Program-made: the position numbers and the translations under genes
Part shown: positions 22,601 to 34,505 of the stretch, piece by piece
Numbering within the stretch: the stretch's first letter is position 1
How the letters are laid out: the number at the start of each line of letters is the position of its first letter
Assembly (NCBI GenBank): GCA_027886175.1
Contig: JAJNNQ010000024.1
Location: 28,065,001 to 28,129,000 of the forward strand
DNA from: Phylloscopus collybita
Lineage: Eukaryota > Chordata > Aves > Passeriformes > Phylloscopidae
DNA: 64,000 nucleotides
Direction: 5' to 3'
Notes under the pieces: model-generated
Told to the model about the DNA's origin: nothing
The model's database searches: none
The model's input: only the letters and a program-made list of their open reading frames with translations

Positions 22601-25600
22601 GGCAAAGATCAGCCCGGATGCCCCAGATTCATCTCTGCAGGTAAGAACATCTCTAGCCAAGCAGAGAGCTTTCATGGCCATTTAGAAGACTGTGAAAATG
22701 ATGGTTGGCAGCAGCTTGCTACAGCCAGGGCAGTCAGCAAAGCGAGACAAACATATTCACAGCCCACATTTCCTCTCAGCAGTACAAGAAACAGGTGGAA
22801 TTAAAATCACATACAGATCAAGTGTCTTGGCAGCACCACTGTCAGGAGATGTGGTTTTGGTGATGCTTCTCTGTGACACAAAACCCTAGCTTCAGTAGAG
22901 ATGACACTTTGCTAGAAATGCTCTTAGGTAGCACTAATAAAAGCTACTTTCTGTTTTCATGCTGGAAGTTGTGTCTACTTAGAGAGACAGTTCATACAAT
23001 TACTGTCCTTTTCCTCTAGAGAAAAGGGCTTGCCACAATAAACAGTGTGTACTCATTAACATTCAGGTATGTTCTGCATGAGTCAGCTGCATTGAGGGTC
23101 AGCTTACCTGGGATACCTATGGTACCTCATTTCCCATAGCTGAGGTTTCAGTGCAGGTGGGAGTCAAAGCTGCTGCAGCCCCTTACAGAGAGTTTAATTG
23201 ATGGCCTGATTGATGGGACACTGACAGAAACATGACAGCGCTGTGGTCCCTCTCTTCTAAAGGACTCAGTCTGATAGATACACTTCTAACCTCTCCTGAA
23301 CTTTTCTTGCAGTGGGATCTGGGCTTGTAGCCACAGAAATACCCTGCAAAATGTTACTAATGGGAAGGTGATCGCTGCAGTAAGAGTGTTCTTTCACTCC
23401 CAGTTCTTTGGGAATGAGCAAAAAGCCTGAAGCTGATAGGAAGGCTCATGGCTGCTTTTCTCTGGTTGATTTTTTCCTTGCAGGCTATAACTTCCTGATC
23501 TGTGATCACATGCGGGCAGTACATCTCTACATCAGTGCCTTGAACCATCCCTGTCCCATCGTGGGGTTCCCCTGTACAAGTCATCAAGATTTTCTAAATG
23601 GTCATTGCCTGGACTGTGCAGAACCCTTCCTGTCCTCCTGTCCCAGAATAGGTACAGTACCAGCATGAGACCTTCCTGGAGCAGATGTCAATACATTCCT
23701 GACGGTGCCAGTGCAGAGCACAGGATGCACTCCAGATTTCTCTGAGCAGGATTTGCTTTGGGATCTGTTTTTGGGAAGAGTAAGAAGCTGTTTTGTTTTC
23801 AGGCTTCTATAGATACATTACAAAACTTCATATATTGCCTAAGGTAGAACAGCAAAATCTTGCACATTTCTGATCTTTAAACATTTCCTAGGGCCCAGAT
23901 ATGTGTTGAAAGAGAGTTTCAAGAATCACCTGCTAGAATCAGTAGGCAATCAGCCCAAAAAAACTCTTGTTGAGAGTAGCAGCTGGAAATTTTAGCTCAA
24001 GCCTGAAGTCCCATTCTTCTATACCACTCAGTGTTGCTGAGTCTCCTCCTTTTCATAACTTTCTGCTATGGTCACCCCAGAGATGATGAGGTCCAATCCA
24101 GATGATGACCAGTCTTTGGACGGGGAGAAGGTAATAGATGCCTCTTTTAGGCTTCTGAAACTGGGTGGCATGAGGAAAGGAAGTGCCCTCTGCTGCTGTT
24201 TGCAGCATGGTACCAAAGGAACATAAAGAGAGGCCTTTTTTGGTATAGGTTCTCTCAGATCAGCCACCTCTTCCCCATCTCACCAAACCATTTTGCCAGC
24301 TATTCAGTGATTCAGCCCATGAGTTATGGTAATTTCCTCATTTGACCAAGGAATTCAATTTCCCTTGTGTTTGCACTGTCATTTACATCTGCACCAACTT
24401 TCCTGACTTGGTAGTCATCAGTCTTGCTCATTTTACATAGACGCAACTGATAGCACAGTTTGTTGGTAGAGGAATGAAAAGAAAGCCACCAAGAGGTTCT
24501 CTGGTAATAATTACCTGGGGTGGCCAGAGGAATTCCTTAGGGAATGTTAACCTGTCAAACAGACACCGCAAACTTGTACTTGCTCTGATTTGCACTGGTA
24601 TCAGAAAGGGACTTGTCCTCCAAGACAGGGGAATCAGGCAGGGTGAAAGGAGGTGACTGATGATATTTCTCTTCTGTCATTCATGGCTTTCCCTGCACTT
24701 CATTTCCTCCTGCAGGCCTGATGGAGCAGGCAGGTGTCAACATGAGCAGGCTGCCCCAGGAAGTGAAAGTTTTTTTAATGACCAGTCCTTCAGCCCCATT
24801 CTGTGGTAAGTAGCAGAGAGAAAAAGGAGCCAGAAGGGTGTTGGCCAACGAGGCAGATCCTCTGAGGAGCCCAGGTAGTTACAGCACACTACCCCAACAG
24901 TCAGCTGCTGTGGGCCATGGGGTCTGAGACACACCACTGAAGAGCAATAACCCTGCACATCTCCTCCATAAAGCCCTTTCCAACAGATTGGTTAGAGTGG
25001 GCACAGCCCTGAACTAACACAGCCACATCGTTTCAGGGCTGAAGTAAAAGGGATTGAAAATGCCTGTCTGTTTACACTGGGCTATACAGGCATGCCCCCC
25101 GTGCCTCACATAGTAGAGACTTGATTCTTTCTTATGTCTGTTTAATGTTTTTTACTAGTGGGGCCAGAGAATGAATGCTAGAGCCCCTCTTTTGTCATGG
25201 GCATGTCCTACAAGTAGCACATGTCCTCACTCCCACATTCTTTGCTTCTTGCTCAGTCCACCATAGCCTGGTTGAGTTCCACTTGCAGAAGAAAAGAAAC
25301 AGAGTCACCAGCATTGAGATCAGTTTCAGCAGCAACAGCACCAAGGACACCGCAAAGATCACCATGTGAGTGACAGTGCATGCTTCTGGCCTGTTAGGCT
25401 GTTTATCCTAGTCCAGGAAAAGCACAACAGCAGTGTATTTACCTGAGTGATGAACTACAACCTTGTTTCTTGAGTCCCTCCACATTTTCCTTAAATGCCC
25501 TCAAGAGTCAGGCATGTGTTACCATTACTCAGTAACCCTGACTGGGACCATGTCTTTCCCAAGTGCACAAAGCAGTAGGAACACCCTGGGAGCCCCAGAT

Positions 25601-28600
25601 TTGCATCCTTTTGTGTGGCTACACTGGTTCCTTTTCCACACCATACCCTGACCTGGCATCACTTCAAACTGCAATCACTGTCAGACAGTTATTAGCCCTG
25701 CTCTGGCAGACAGGGGCAGCTTACAGCAAGACCCCAGTCCACCAGAGGCTCCAGACAGATGGGCTTGGTGGTTTAGACATTCCTCTTGATGCCCAAGAGG
25801 ACAGCAGTTGCAAAGAGGAGACAAGTGCACCTCAGCATAGTCAGAAATGTGTTAGTAGCTTGTTGCAAGTAACAAGCTTGTTAGTAGCTTTTTTCAGCTT
25901 GTTGCTTTTGCCTCACTCCCATTGCAAGCAAAAGCAAAGGGCAGGGGACCAAGACTCACTGTGTAGACAGAAAGATGCCTCTTAAAAGCACCACCCTCCA
26001 CCAGACCATGTCCACATTAAAAGATCAGACCCCACAGCTTCCACAGCTCTTGCCACCAGGGGATCTCCCCACCACAAATTCCCCAGAGCCCTCCTCACTT
26101 CTTCCTACACCTTGCCCATTGCTCTGGACTGGGAACCACAATGCAGCTAGCACATGCTGCTGGCTTCCTCAGGAAGCAGGAAAGCAGCCTGCTAAAGAGT
26201 CCCAGCCAGCTCTCCTGGGATCACAGGGGTTCCAGTGCAGGCTCCCACACAGTCCTTACTGCTGAGCCAAAATATCGTGACCTGGAGCTGGTTGTGTTGC
26301 TGATTCAGTCGTGGGCACCAGGAGGTAGCAGGAAGAAATGGGGAAGGGGAAGCCACACTCTAGGGTACTCTCCAGGGTGACACAGATGCTTGGTCACAGA
26401 TTTCCAGCCAGGCACCACAATTTGGGTTTGTACTCCAACCTGGTGGAGCTCAATCTGTACAGCTTCTCCTGGTTTGGAATCTGCCTTTTCCACAGATGCA
26501 GGAGGGAAGGAATAGTAACACCCAGGTCAGACCAGGATCCAGATTCAGCCCTTCCATCGGCAGTTGTCAGACACCAGGTTTGGTGAGAGTCCAGCAGGAG
26601 GCATGTGAGCGCTAGAGGGAAAGGCTGCCCGGGGAAGTGAGCCAGGCAGGCAATCCCGAGGCTTTGCTGTACCCTCGGGTTTTAATGAGAATAGAGTTAG
26701 AGCAGGGTAACCTATCCAGAGATGCCCGGCAGGGGAGAACAGCAGCTGTGTTTCTTTTAAATGCCTTTCTAAGAAGCACAAGGCTAAACTGCAAAAGTTG
26801 CTTACAGCAAGAAACTTACAGAATTGAGAGTATAAAATTGAAGATATCCCTTTTATTTCCCACTGGTAGCAAAGGGCAAATTTCCCTGCTCTAGGCAAAG
26901 CTCAGCCTTCCAGTGCAGCCAAGCTCAGAGTATCAAATGGGCATCTAAACATAGATCCTCACATCACAGTTCAGACACTGATCGATCAGTGACTTATCTC
27001 AGATCATCTGGCATGTATATCATCCTACAGTTTCCCAGAAGTGCAGAGGGACTTACTTGGGAGTGTTCAGCTAGTCTCAGACCTTCAGCAAAGGACTCAT
27101 ATGGTTGTGTCTTGCCTCATACTGCCCTTCTCGTCTCCTCTCCCAAATACCCATTCCAATCTCACTCCTCCACACATGTTGCTCAAAATGCCCCAAGAGA
27201 CACGTCCCCAAGCTTCAGTAGTTGACATGGGCCTGATGAGTGAGGAGTTTGTTACACAGGACACTTCCCAGCTGCACTGCTGTGTGCTTACACATCACTT
27301 GACATGATCCCCTATATCCAAGAAAACATACCTTGGAAGCCAGCCAAGTCTCCTGAAGCCATCCAAAGGTTGTGCAGGATTGGACCAAGTGTCAGTCCCA
27401 GGAGTGGCTCTTTCAACATGGTTAACTGTACTGCGTTCTTCTGTCCATGGAAAATATGCCATAGAGAGATGGCCTCCATTTGCTATCCATTATTCCCTTT
27501 TATAACCACAATTTTGCCATGCTTCTTATTTTTAGCAGCTTCAAGCCAGACACAGACACACAAAACCCAGCAACTACAGCTGCAGTCTAAGGGAGGGACT
27601 GGACGTGCTGGTGTGGATTGGCTGCTGTGAGTGCTGCTGCCAGCCCATGCCTGAGAGTTACTTTGGTTAGCAGAATGGTAGGCTCTTCCTGACCCTTTTG
27701 TCACCTCTCCCCTTTCCCTGCCATCGTGTTTCTGATCAGACAGTCACCCAGGTGGTTCTGGGACCATGCCAAGCCAGCTGTACATTTATCATTCTTCATG
27801 AGCACAAGGAAATCCATGATCTCCAAGCTCTAGGAGGTGCCAAGTAGACCCAGTGTAAGGCCCACTGGATGGACTCCATAGAAGAGACTTAAAATACCTG
27901 GGCAGCCCAGATCTGTGGCACACAACTCACTGGGCTCTGGTCATTGGCTCATTACCAAACCTCTGTCATTTCTCAGTTCACATTGCCGGGGTGAGAGCAT
28001 AGGGATGGATAAAGGTCCCTCTATCCAAGCATCCCACCTTCAACATGATCAAAAGCAAGTAGCTAGAGAAGGGTATTAAAAAAATCTCCGTGTAAGCATG
28101 TAAGCAATACTTCCCCAAAGAGTTTCCCTGTGTCTAGTTACGTCTCAGGGACTTTCAGAGCCAAAGATGAGATCTTTATCCTTACTAGCATTTGTATTCC
28201 ACAAACCTGCCCAGTCCTCCTCCCTTGACTTGTACAGTCACACAAGCTTCCTGGTATTCACAACATCCCAAAGCAAAGATTTTAACAGCTTGAAAGGAGT
28301 GGTACTCTCTGCAGTGTGCATTCTTTTTGAGCCTGCCACCTCTTAGCTTTCTTCGAGGACCCCAGTTTGTCTACTGGAAGAAATTATGAACAACTGATAC
28401 CCATCCATGCTATTCACCATTTCATAGATGCTGACTTTTCTACTACTTACCTCTCTGTGGCAAGCTGAGCAGTGTTTCAATCAATAGGCAACAGTAAGAA
28501 GAGCTGGTGATGGAAGGAAGGATATTTATACAGAAATATTCCTGAACACAGAGATAAAACATGGAGACACAGCCTGTAAGATGCTCATGGGATGCCTTTT

Positions 28601-30254
28601 TTGACAGATGAGTCTTGTCACTCAGTTTTATTACATGAGGTCTTCACAATAATACTGCAGATTCCTCCAGTGTTTCCATGGATCTGCACATGGACTGTAT
28701 CTGCAGGTTGACTGAACACATCCCTCACATCTCTCATCCTGCCTTGCAGACCTAAGGACGAGGAGACAGGCAAACATCTGCTGGCTCACCGAGTTCCCCT
28801 CTGCCAGATAAACAGTGTGACCCTGAAGTACATCCCCAAGAATCGTTTTTGGAGCAAGGATGAGCCATCTGTTGTTGGCAAGTTCTGTGTGGCACCACTG
28901 CCTCTCAGCAGCAGGTAAGCCTCAGGAACATCCTACAGGGATGCAGCCTGTGGTTTGAAGCAATGCATTTTTGCTCCTATTTAGGGAAGCACATAAAGAG
29001 GTCTTTCCCATTACCTCTGTGTCCCTATGTAACTCATTTTGTATTTGTGAAAGAGAAAAGCTACAGAGGTAGTTTTCTATGAGTTTTCTAAAATTCTTCC
29101 CCCAGGGTAAAAGTGTTGTGCCATGGAAGGAATAGGGCTGCAACTCACATCACCTTGAAGATACTTAAGTCACAAACCATGGCAAAAGCTTGTACTGACT
29201 AAAATTTGTTCCTTTGTCCTTGCTTGCCCTCCCCTGTCTACAATGAACCCCCATCTAAAACAGGACAGGTGAACATTTTTCAGGATGAGACAACAGAAGA
29301 CCAATAGTATATTTCTGTGTCTTATACAGCAAGGTTTATAAAGCACTAAGGCTATAGACAACCATTTTGGCATTTTCTAGGTGAGACATGGTAGAGTATA
29401 TATTTTTAGCCAGTATATAGTTACCTTTCCCAGAGTATAAGCAGCCAAGTCCTTCTCATCCTGAGAGAGATAATTGTCTTCTCCATCATACAATATTCTT
29501 GACAGGAGTTTTGCAGATCCAAAGTTGTTGCAGACAGGAAAAAACCAGCTGGCTCTATACTGATGCATTAAACTGTCCATCCACGTTGCTTCCAAAATAC
29601 TAGCTCAAGGCTGAAGCAAGCCACTGGATACTTCAGAGCAAGTTCAAATTCTGTTTTGATGGACAGTAAGGAGGCTGAAGTTGTAGGCAGTAAAAAAATA
29701 CCCAGTAGGCCCAGATGAGGGTAGAAAAAACTGCATTCCTATATAAATACCATGTACTCCCTTGAGTACAAGGGCTATTCCTTACTAGCATGTTTTGCAC
29801 TCCAGAGTTGGGATGGATGTGTTTTCATCACTCATGAATGGGACAGCAAGGCACATTGCCTGAAAGAGGTGCTAAACCTGCACCCCTGGAAGCACTGGAG
29901 TTGGCTTTGATACAGATAGAAAGCTGTAGAGTTGCACAGGCTCACAACTGTGCTCCTGACACTGTGCTGGGAGCACTCAGAACAACAATGGTGCTGCTGA
30001 GATCAAGGGAAAGGTGAAGGACACAAGCCCTTACATGCCTTTCCAGCCAGTTCATCCCAGCCAGGGCACAGCACCCCATTTGCTATCCAGCACTTTTCTT
30101 GCTTCTGTGTTAGGATAGCAACGTCCACCTGCCAATGCTCAGCCTGACTTCTCTGTGCTCTTCCCACAGCAGGACAATGTCATGTCTGCCCTGGAGCCTC
30201 ACCCTCCCCAGCAAAACAGACATCACGTATGACCTGTCTACTGCTTGTGCCTAG
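14320..30254 (+). CDS. PLA1A: Phospholipase A1 member A (phosphatidylserine-specific), 11 coding exons
   Basis: Secreted lipase of the pancreatic lipase family that removes the sn-1 acyl chain of phosphatidylserine, yielding lysophosphatidylserine. Coding exons: 14320-14392, 15996-16197, 17498-17675, 18399-18507, 21658-21759, 22551-22640, 23484-23651, 24716-24805, 25257-25365, 28750-28914 and 30170-30254. All junctions are GT-AG and the joined frame is intact, 456 codons plus TAG, the same length as human. Residues 1-22 form a signal peptide. Catalytic residues are Ser166 (GVSLG), Asp190 (LDPAG) and His260 (CDHMRAVHL). The lid loop, Cys245-Cys258, spans only 12 residues, as in phospholipases rather than triglyceride lipases. 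A C-terminal PLAT/C2-like region follows from about residue 310. Sequons are visible (NCS, NSS, NVT, NST). The start has A at -3 and G at +4, with an in-frame stop at 14272-14274. Confidence 0.97.
15996..16197 (+). CDS. PLA1A: PLA1A coding exon 2
   Basis: Begins after CTCTGCAG and ends TTCAG|GTAAAA in phase 2. Encodes the start of the lipase domain (CTDFQTANF, then KIIIHGF), including the HGF oxyanion-region motif typical of the family. Confidence 0.95.
16534..16773 (+). repeat. CTTT/CT microsatellite in PLA1A intron 2
   Basis: About 240 bp of (CTTT)n interrupted by CT-rich blocks (CTCTCTCT). The pyrimidine strand is the transcript strand. Length variation between individuals is likely. Confidence 0.95.
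17498..17675 (+). CDS. PLA1A: PLA1A coding exon 3
   Basis: Runs from TCCACAG to CTCCTG|GTAAGC, ending in phase 0. Encodes [10 protein letters not shown] and [19 protein letters not shown], a strand conserved in this family, and the NVT sequon. Confidence 0.96.
18399..18507 (+). CDS. PLA1A: PLA1A coding exon 4 (catalytic serine)
   Basis: Encodes [15 protein letters not shown]. The central serine of GVSLG is residue 166, the nucleophile of the GXSXG lipase motif. It ends in phase 1 at ATAACAG|GTATCA. Confidence 0.97.
19400..19570 (-). repeat. CR1 LINE fragment in PLA1A intron 4
   Basis: On the plus strand the copy begins CACAGAATCGTTTAGGTAAA, the reverse complement of a CR1 3' end with its ATTCTGTG octamer. 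CTCAAAGTAGGGCTGCACTG follows, as in CR1. The inner limit is approximate because the copy is diverged. Confidence 0.7.
21658..21759 (+). CDS. PLA1A: PLA1A coding exon 5 (catalytic aspartate)
   Basis: Encodes [11 protein letters not shown], with the catalytic Asp190, then [16 protein letters not shown]. The residue before LDPAG is Ala188, where human has Gly. It ends GACA|GTAAGC in phase 1. Confidence 0.96.
22551..22640 (+). CDS. PLA1A: PLA1A coding exon 6
   Basis: Encodes [20 protein letters not shown] and Cys245, the first cysteine of the short lid loop. It begins after CCTTTCAG and ends TGCAG|GTAAGA. Confidence 0.96.
23484..23651 (+). CDS. PLA1A: PLA1A coding exon 7 (catalytic histidine)
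   Basis: Encodes [19 protein letters not shown] with Cys258 closing the lid and His260 completing the triad, then a cysteine-rich stretch ending SSCPRIG. It ends ATAG|GTACAG. Confidence 0.97.
24716..24805 (+). CDS. PLA1A: PLA1A coding exon 8
   Basis: Encodes [18 protein letters not shown], linking the catalytic domain to the C-terminal domain. It begins after CTCCTGCAG and ends CTGTG|GTAAGT in phase 1. Confidence 0.95.
25257..25365 (+). CDS. PLA1A: PLA1A coding exon 9
   Basis: Encodes HHSLVEFHL and a beta-strand-rich stretch with an NST sequon, the start of the C-terminal PLAT-like domain. It begins after GCTCAG and ends ACCAT|GTGAGT in phase 2. Confidence 0.95.
28750..28914 (+). CDS. PLA1A: PLA1A coding exon 10
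   Basis: Encodes the middle of the C-terminal domain ([17 protein letters not shown], then [11 protein letters not shown]). It begins after GCCTTGCAG and ends AGCAG|GTAAGC in phase 2. The 3.4-kb intron before it is the longest in the gene, along with intron 4. Confidence 0.95.
30170..30254 (+). CDS. PLA1A: PLA1A last coding exon
   Basis: Encodes [20 protein letters not shown] and ends at TAG, 30252-30254. The acceptor is a CAGCAG tandem at 30167-30172. Use of the second AG would drop one serine without changing frame. Confidence 0.92.
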
Positions 30255-30575
30255 CTCTGCCTTCAGGATACACAGAACCAGAAAGGAATCCTAAACCTAT
30301 TGCTGCTCTCTGCTCCCAGATGATACTTTCACCATAAAACTGGATGGGTTTTTTACTCCCTGCATTAGGGGCAAGATGTCAAGGAAAAGGACTGCGTGGC
30401 AGATTGACAAATACAAGGTTTAACTGGTTACAGCACTTTTGTCTCACAGGTTCTGTATCCAGCTCTCAAAGTGAGACAGGAAAGTCATTCAGTCTCATGG
30501 TTTGGATCTGTATGAAAGAAGGAGTAGATACTATCACTCTTTTTATAGCAGGAGTATAATTCATTAGTGTTTTAT

Positions 30576-30605
30576 ATTAAACTGTCCTGAAATCTTCATA
30601 TTAAA
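30576..30605 (+). terminator. Two candidate polyadenylation signals for PLA1A
   Basis: ATTAAA occurs at 30576-30581 and at 30600-30605, about 325-350 bp after the stop codon. ATTAAA is the commonest variant of AATAAA. The 3' UTR would be about 0.35 kb. Confidence 0.5.
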
Positions 30606-31461
30606 GGTGAGAGGTATTATTTTTCCTCAGCAGGGGGAAACTGTGTGGTCCAAGTTTGGGACAGGAAGGAGTCATTCTTAGCCAGAGCTCCAATGGGAAA
30701 CTCACTAGTCTCATCTATGAGATGCTCTCAGAGGGAGACCCTATTGATTTCACAGCACGTGATTCTCTCTGAAGCTCACATGAAGGGAAGCAGACGCCAG
30801 GAGCAGCACAGAGTTCTCACATCCAATTTTGCACTGCTTTCACCATCTGCCCAGAATAGAAGGTAGTAGGAGAATGGAGCATTGCAGCCACAGGGCCATC
30901 TAATACAAATTAGTCCCAGGAACTCAGCACAGCCAAGTCTGGAAATAATTGGTTAAAGATTACAGTGGGATGCAGGACCACAGAAACAGCACACCCACAC
31001 CTTTTCCACACCATGCAAATTAAAGAGGTGACAAGTCTTTCATCATTTCTGCTTACAAATCACGTCTTCTGTTGACTATTTTCTCTGGTTCCCTGTACTG
31101 GCTTCACTGAGTGACAGAAAAGTGCACCAGGAATTCCATGATCAGGAGTGAGTGACATGCTAAAAGCAGTTTTGCATGAAGAATTGTCTCAAATCATTTG
31201 CCATGAGCTATCACTCCTGCTCCACCAGACAGTGTCACAGCAGGATTAGCTCCTGCTTTCAGTTCACATCCAAGATTTCAGGCATAAATCAAGATTATGA
31301 CTGTTTGGAAGGACAGCTAACAAACACCATCTCCAACACACACTTGGGAGGAGGATAGAGCTGCACTCTGACAACCTGAGAGAGACCCATGTTAGTTGGC
31401 ACCATGGTTGAAGAGTTTCCCAGGAGCTTTTTGTTGAAAACTGGAATATAAGCTCAGCAGA

Positions 31462-31639
31462 GAGCTGTGAAAGGCAGTGTATAATTCAGCCCAGCCTGGT
31501 CCACTGCTCCAGGCAGGTGTATAAAACACCTTGACAGATGGACCCAGTTCCACTGCGCTTTTCGGTTCCTTTGCAGAGGAGACCCCGGCAGCTCTCGTGT
31601 CAATCTGCTGCAGACATTTCTGAGCTGTGAAAGGCAGTG
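31462..31639 (+). repeat. 18-bp direct repeat flanking a TATA-like palindrome
   Basis: GAGCTGTGAAAGGCAGTG occurs at 31462-31479 and, identically, at 31622-31639. Between them, AGGTGT-ATAAA-ACACCT at 31515-31531 is a perfect inverted repeat containing TATAAAA. The nature of the block is unknown. It could be a solo element with repeats or a chance duplication. Confidence 0.4.
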
Positions 31640-31905
31640 GGGTCAGGCTGAAGCACCAGTGTATTTATTGATAGAACATGGTAACAACCATGAGCAGGAT
31701 GATTCCCAGGCCTGGGGCAGCCCCATTCTCCTGCCCTGCTGTGGGAGCAAAGGTGAGCAGTGCAAGGAGCTGTGTACATCAGAGATTCCACATAGCCACC
31801 ACTCCAGAGCCCTCAGCAAGAGTGCCAGATCCCAAGGCTGATCTTTGCCCAGCTGAGACTTGCAAGACAGGCCAAACCAAACACTGGGCCACAGCCCCTG
31901 GGTGA

Positions 31906-31940
31906 GCAGGGCAGGGCAGGGCAGGGCAGGGCAGGGCAGG
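31906..31940 (+). repeat. GCAGG pentanucleotide repeat, 7 copies
   Basis: Seven perfect GCAGG units, followed by TAGGG. It is G-rich on the plus strand. Confidence 0.95.
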
Positions 31941-34460
31941 TAGGGCTGTCTCCAGCAGCCCAGGGCTGACACAAAGCCAGCCCCACGGGCAGAATGGCTG
32001 TGCCCCAGCACTTTTGTGCCAAGAGGCACCAAAGGACACCCTTCCCTGTGCTGACGGAATAACCAACATTCTTTGCTCTTTCCCTGAGTACCTGCCCGGG
32101 AGAGACTCCTACTCCCATTTCTCAACTTGATTGCACCAGGCTCTACGAGAGAGAAGATTCCTCCACAGGTATTTCCAATTCCCTGACTGATGAAATGGCT
32201 GGGGAAGCCATTTCATGAGACATGAGACAAATCCTGTTGCAGCTGAACTTGGAAGAGGCCTTCCATCTCTACATTATTTTCATTAAGGCATTGTCATTCC
32301 TACCAGTGGCTGCTCTTTTCACAGATGTTTTGTGTCCATTTCTTTCTTCATTTGATATTTGTGCACCCTGAGGTCACACCCCCTTGAGTACACAAAAAAA
32401 GGGTTCTTGCCTACACCTGTTCCCAATCTCAATTCCTTCTCTTTCTTATTTCAAGAATCAATGCAAACATCCAACCAGAATTCTTTTTTCACCAGCATCT
32501 TTGAGAAGTTGTGCTTGTCATAAATGAGAAATCCTAACTCCTGGAAAAGCAATTTCTGGTCTTACTAGAGTGGATGCCCAGTGAGATGCATATCATCAAA
32601 CTCTCCATTGCAAGCCCTTTACCAAAGCTCTCAGGTGGCCCAATTCCTCTTGCCCTATCCACTCTGTGCCTTGAGATCACCTCAAGTGATCTCCCTGTTC
32701 AAATCCTCCCTCCAGCTGCTTTCTCCCTCTTCAAATCCTCAAACACCGATAGTTTCATCTCTGATTTTAATGGGAATCATTGAACCAAAGGGAACACAGA
32801 TTCTGCAAGCAGGCTGGTATTGCTTGCAGGACATTGGTGCACTTTGGTGACGGAGCTGCTGACAACCTCAGAGAGGCAGGACTAGAAAACAAACCGTGGA
32901 AGCACGCTGGGGGAGGCAGCTCTGGTGAACAGCCATGGGGTGGGAGGGGCTGGAGTGTCACACTGCAGTCTTAAGCATGTGCTTCATGTGCTCCTGAGTG
33001 TAGATATCTGCTGGCAGACGTCTCTGCATGCTAAAGAGTGTCTCTGGTCAAAAACCTGTGTGAGCATCTGCTCCCTTGGAGGGGCTTCGGGATCAAAGCA
33101 GCCTGTTGTTCCCTAGAGTTCGGGGGTCTGAGTGGGAGCCAGAGGGGCTCGTCCTTTGCAGAGAGGGTGAGAACTCTGGAGATGGTTTTCAGAGGCTGCA
33201 GAAGGAACACAGTGGAGGAGGGAGAAAAAGAGGGCCAGGGAAGAGAGGGGGTGGGGGAGAGAGAGAGAAAGAGAGCACACCATTACTATCATACTTTCAA
33301 ACTTTTCCAAGACACAAACTTCATGGAGCTCACCATTACCTGTTCTTCTCCCCTCCCCTCCTAAATGAGCATGCAAAACTATGTAATTCTTCAAAAACTG
33401 ATAAATCAGGAAACAGGGTTGTGCACCCATTCTGAGATGGCAAAACCAAACCATTCCAAAGTGCCTTCTGTGATATTGGTTAAACAATATCACAATACCA
33501 CAGCTCCTTTGCTTTTGCTCTCAAAGCAGGTACAAAACTTTACAAAACTTTACTTTACAAAACTTTAACTACTAACTTAGACACCAAGTTGCAGACCATT
33601 AAGCCATCCATCCACCCATCTTACCCACCAAATATAAAGGCAGCCCCAAGATGTAACTAAAAAAAACCAGGTAGCAACAGCTACACATCTTGCAAGCACT
33701 TGATAGCAACAAACTAGAACAAATGCAATATGAACAGGAGAAAAAGCAGGTTGCTCCTGGCTGTTTAAATTTCCATGCAAGGAATAAAGCTTAGTTTCCT
33801 CTGGAGCACTGAGCTATACAGCAGTACACTGTTAAAGCAAGTACTTGAACCTGCCTTTTTTGAACAGGCAGCATCCTCCTTAGAGAAAGAATGTGCTCAT
33901 CAGTGGGATATCACAGTCCACTTTACTCATAAGCAGACTAGAAATGCTTTCAAGGAACTACATGACATGAATAGTAGGCCCAATATATCTTCCATGAATA
34001 TTTTCTTGTGTATGACCTTTGTAGCACTTTGGGCATTCAAGAATTGCCCTCCTGAGCTGTAGTGCTGCAAGGTGGCTGTTGTAGTGACAGAAAAGAAAAA
34101 GGAACGTGACCCACAGGAGCACTTCAGCATGGGGAATTTAGAGAGCTGCAAAGTGATTACCCACATTGGGAATCACCTGAAGAAGGAGATGAGACCATAG
34201 ACCAGGGGAAAACCCTGGGGAGCTCCGACCTCAGGGACTTCCTCTGAACAATGACATTGCAGGGGATTTCCCTGTTTACTACAGATGTAGGAAAAAGTTA
34301 TGAGAGTGCTTTACCTGAGCCATGGCAGACCTGCTCAGTTTATTTGCTGAGCTGTGACAAGTGTTTGGACAGAGGGAAAAGCTGCAGCCCCTCTGTATCA
34401 CTAGTTTTTGTGGTGAGGCACTCAAGTCACTCTGGAATGTTGTCCAGATCTTGTGTTGCT

Positions 34461-34505
34461 GGGATGTGTTGTGGGATGTGATGGGATGTGCTGGGACGTG
34501 ATGTG
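34461..34505 (+). repeat. Short GGGATGTG-type minisatellite
   Basis: Four degenerate copies of GGGATGTG with spacers of two to four bases. No function can be inferred. Confidence 0.7.
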
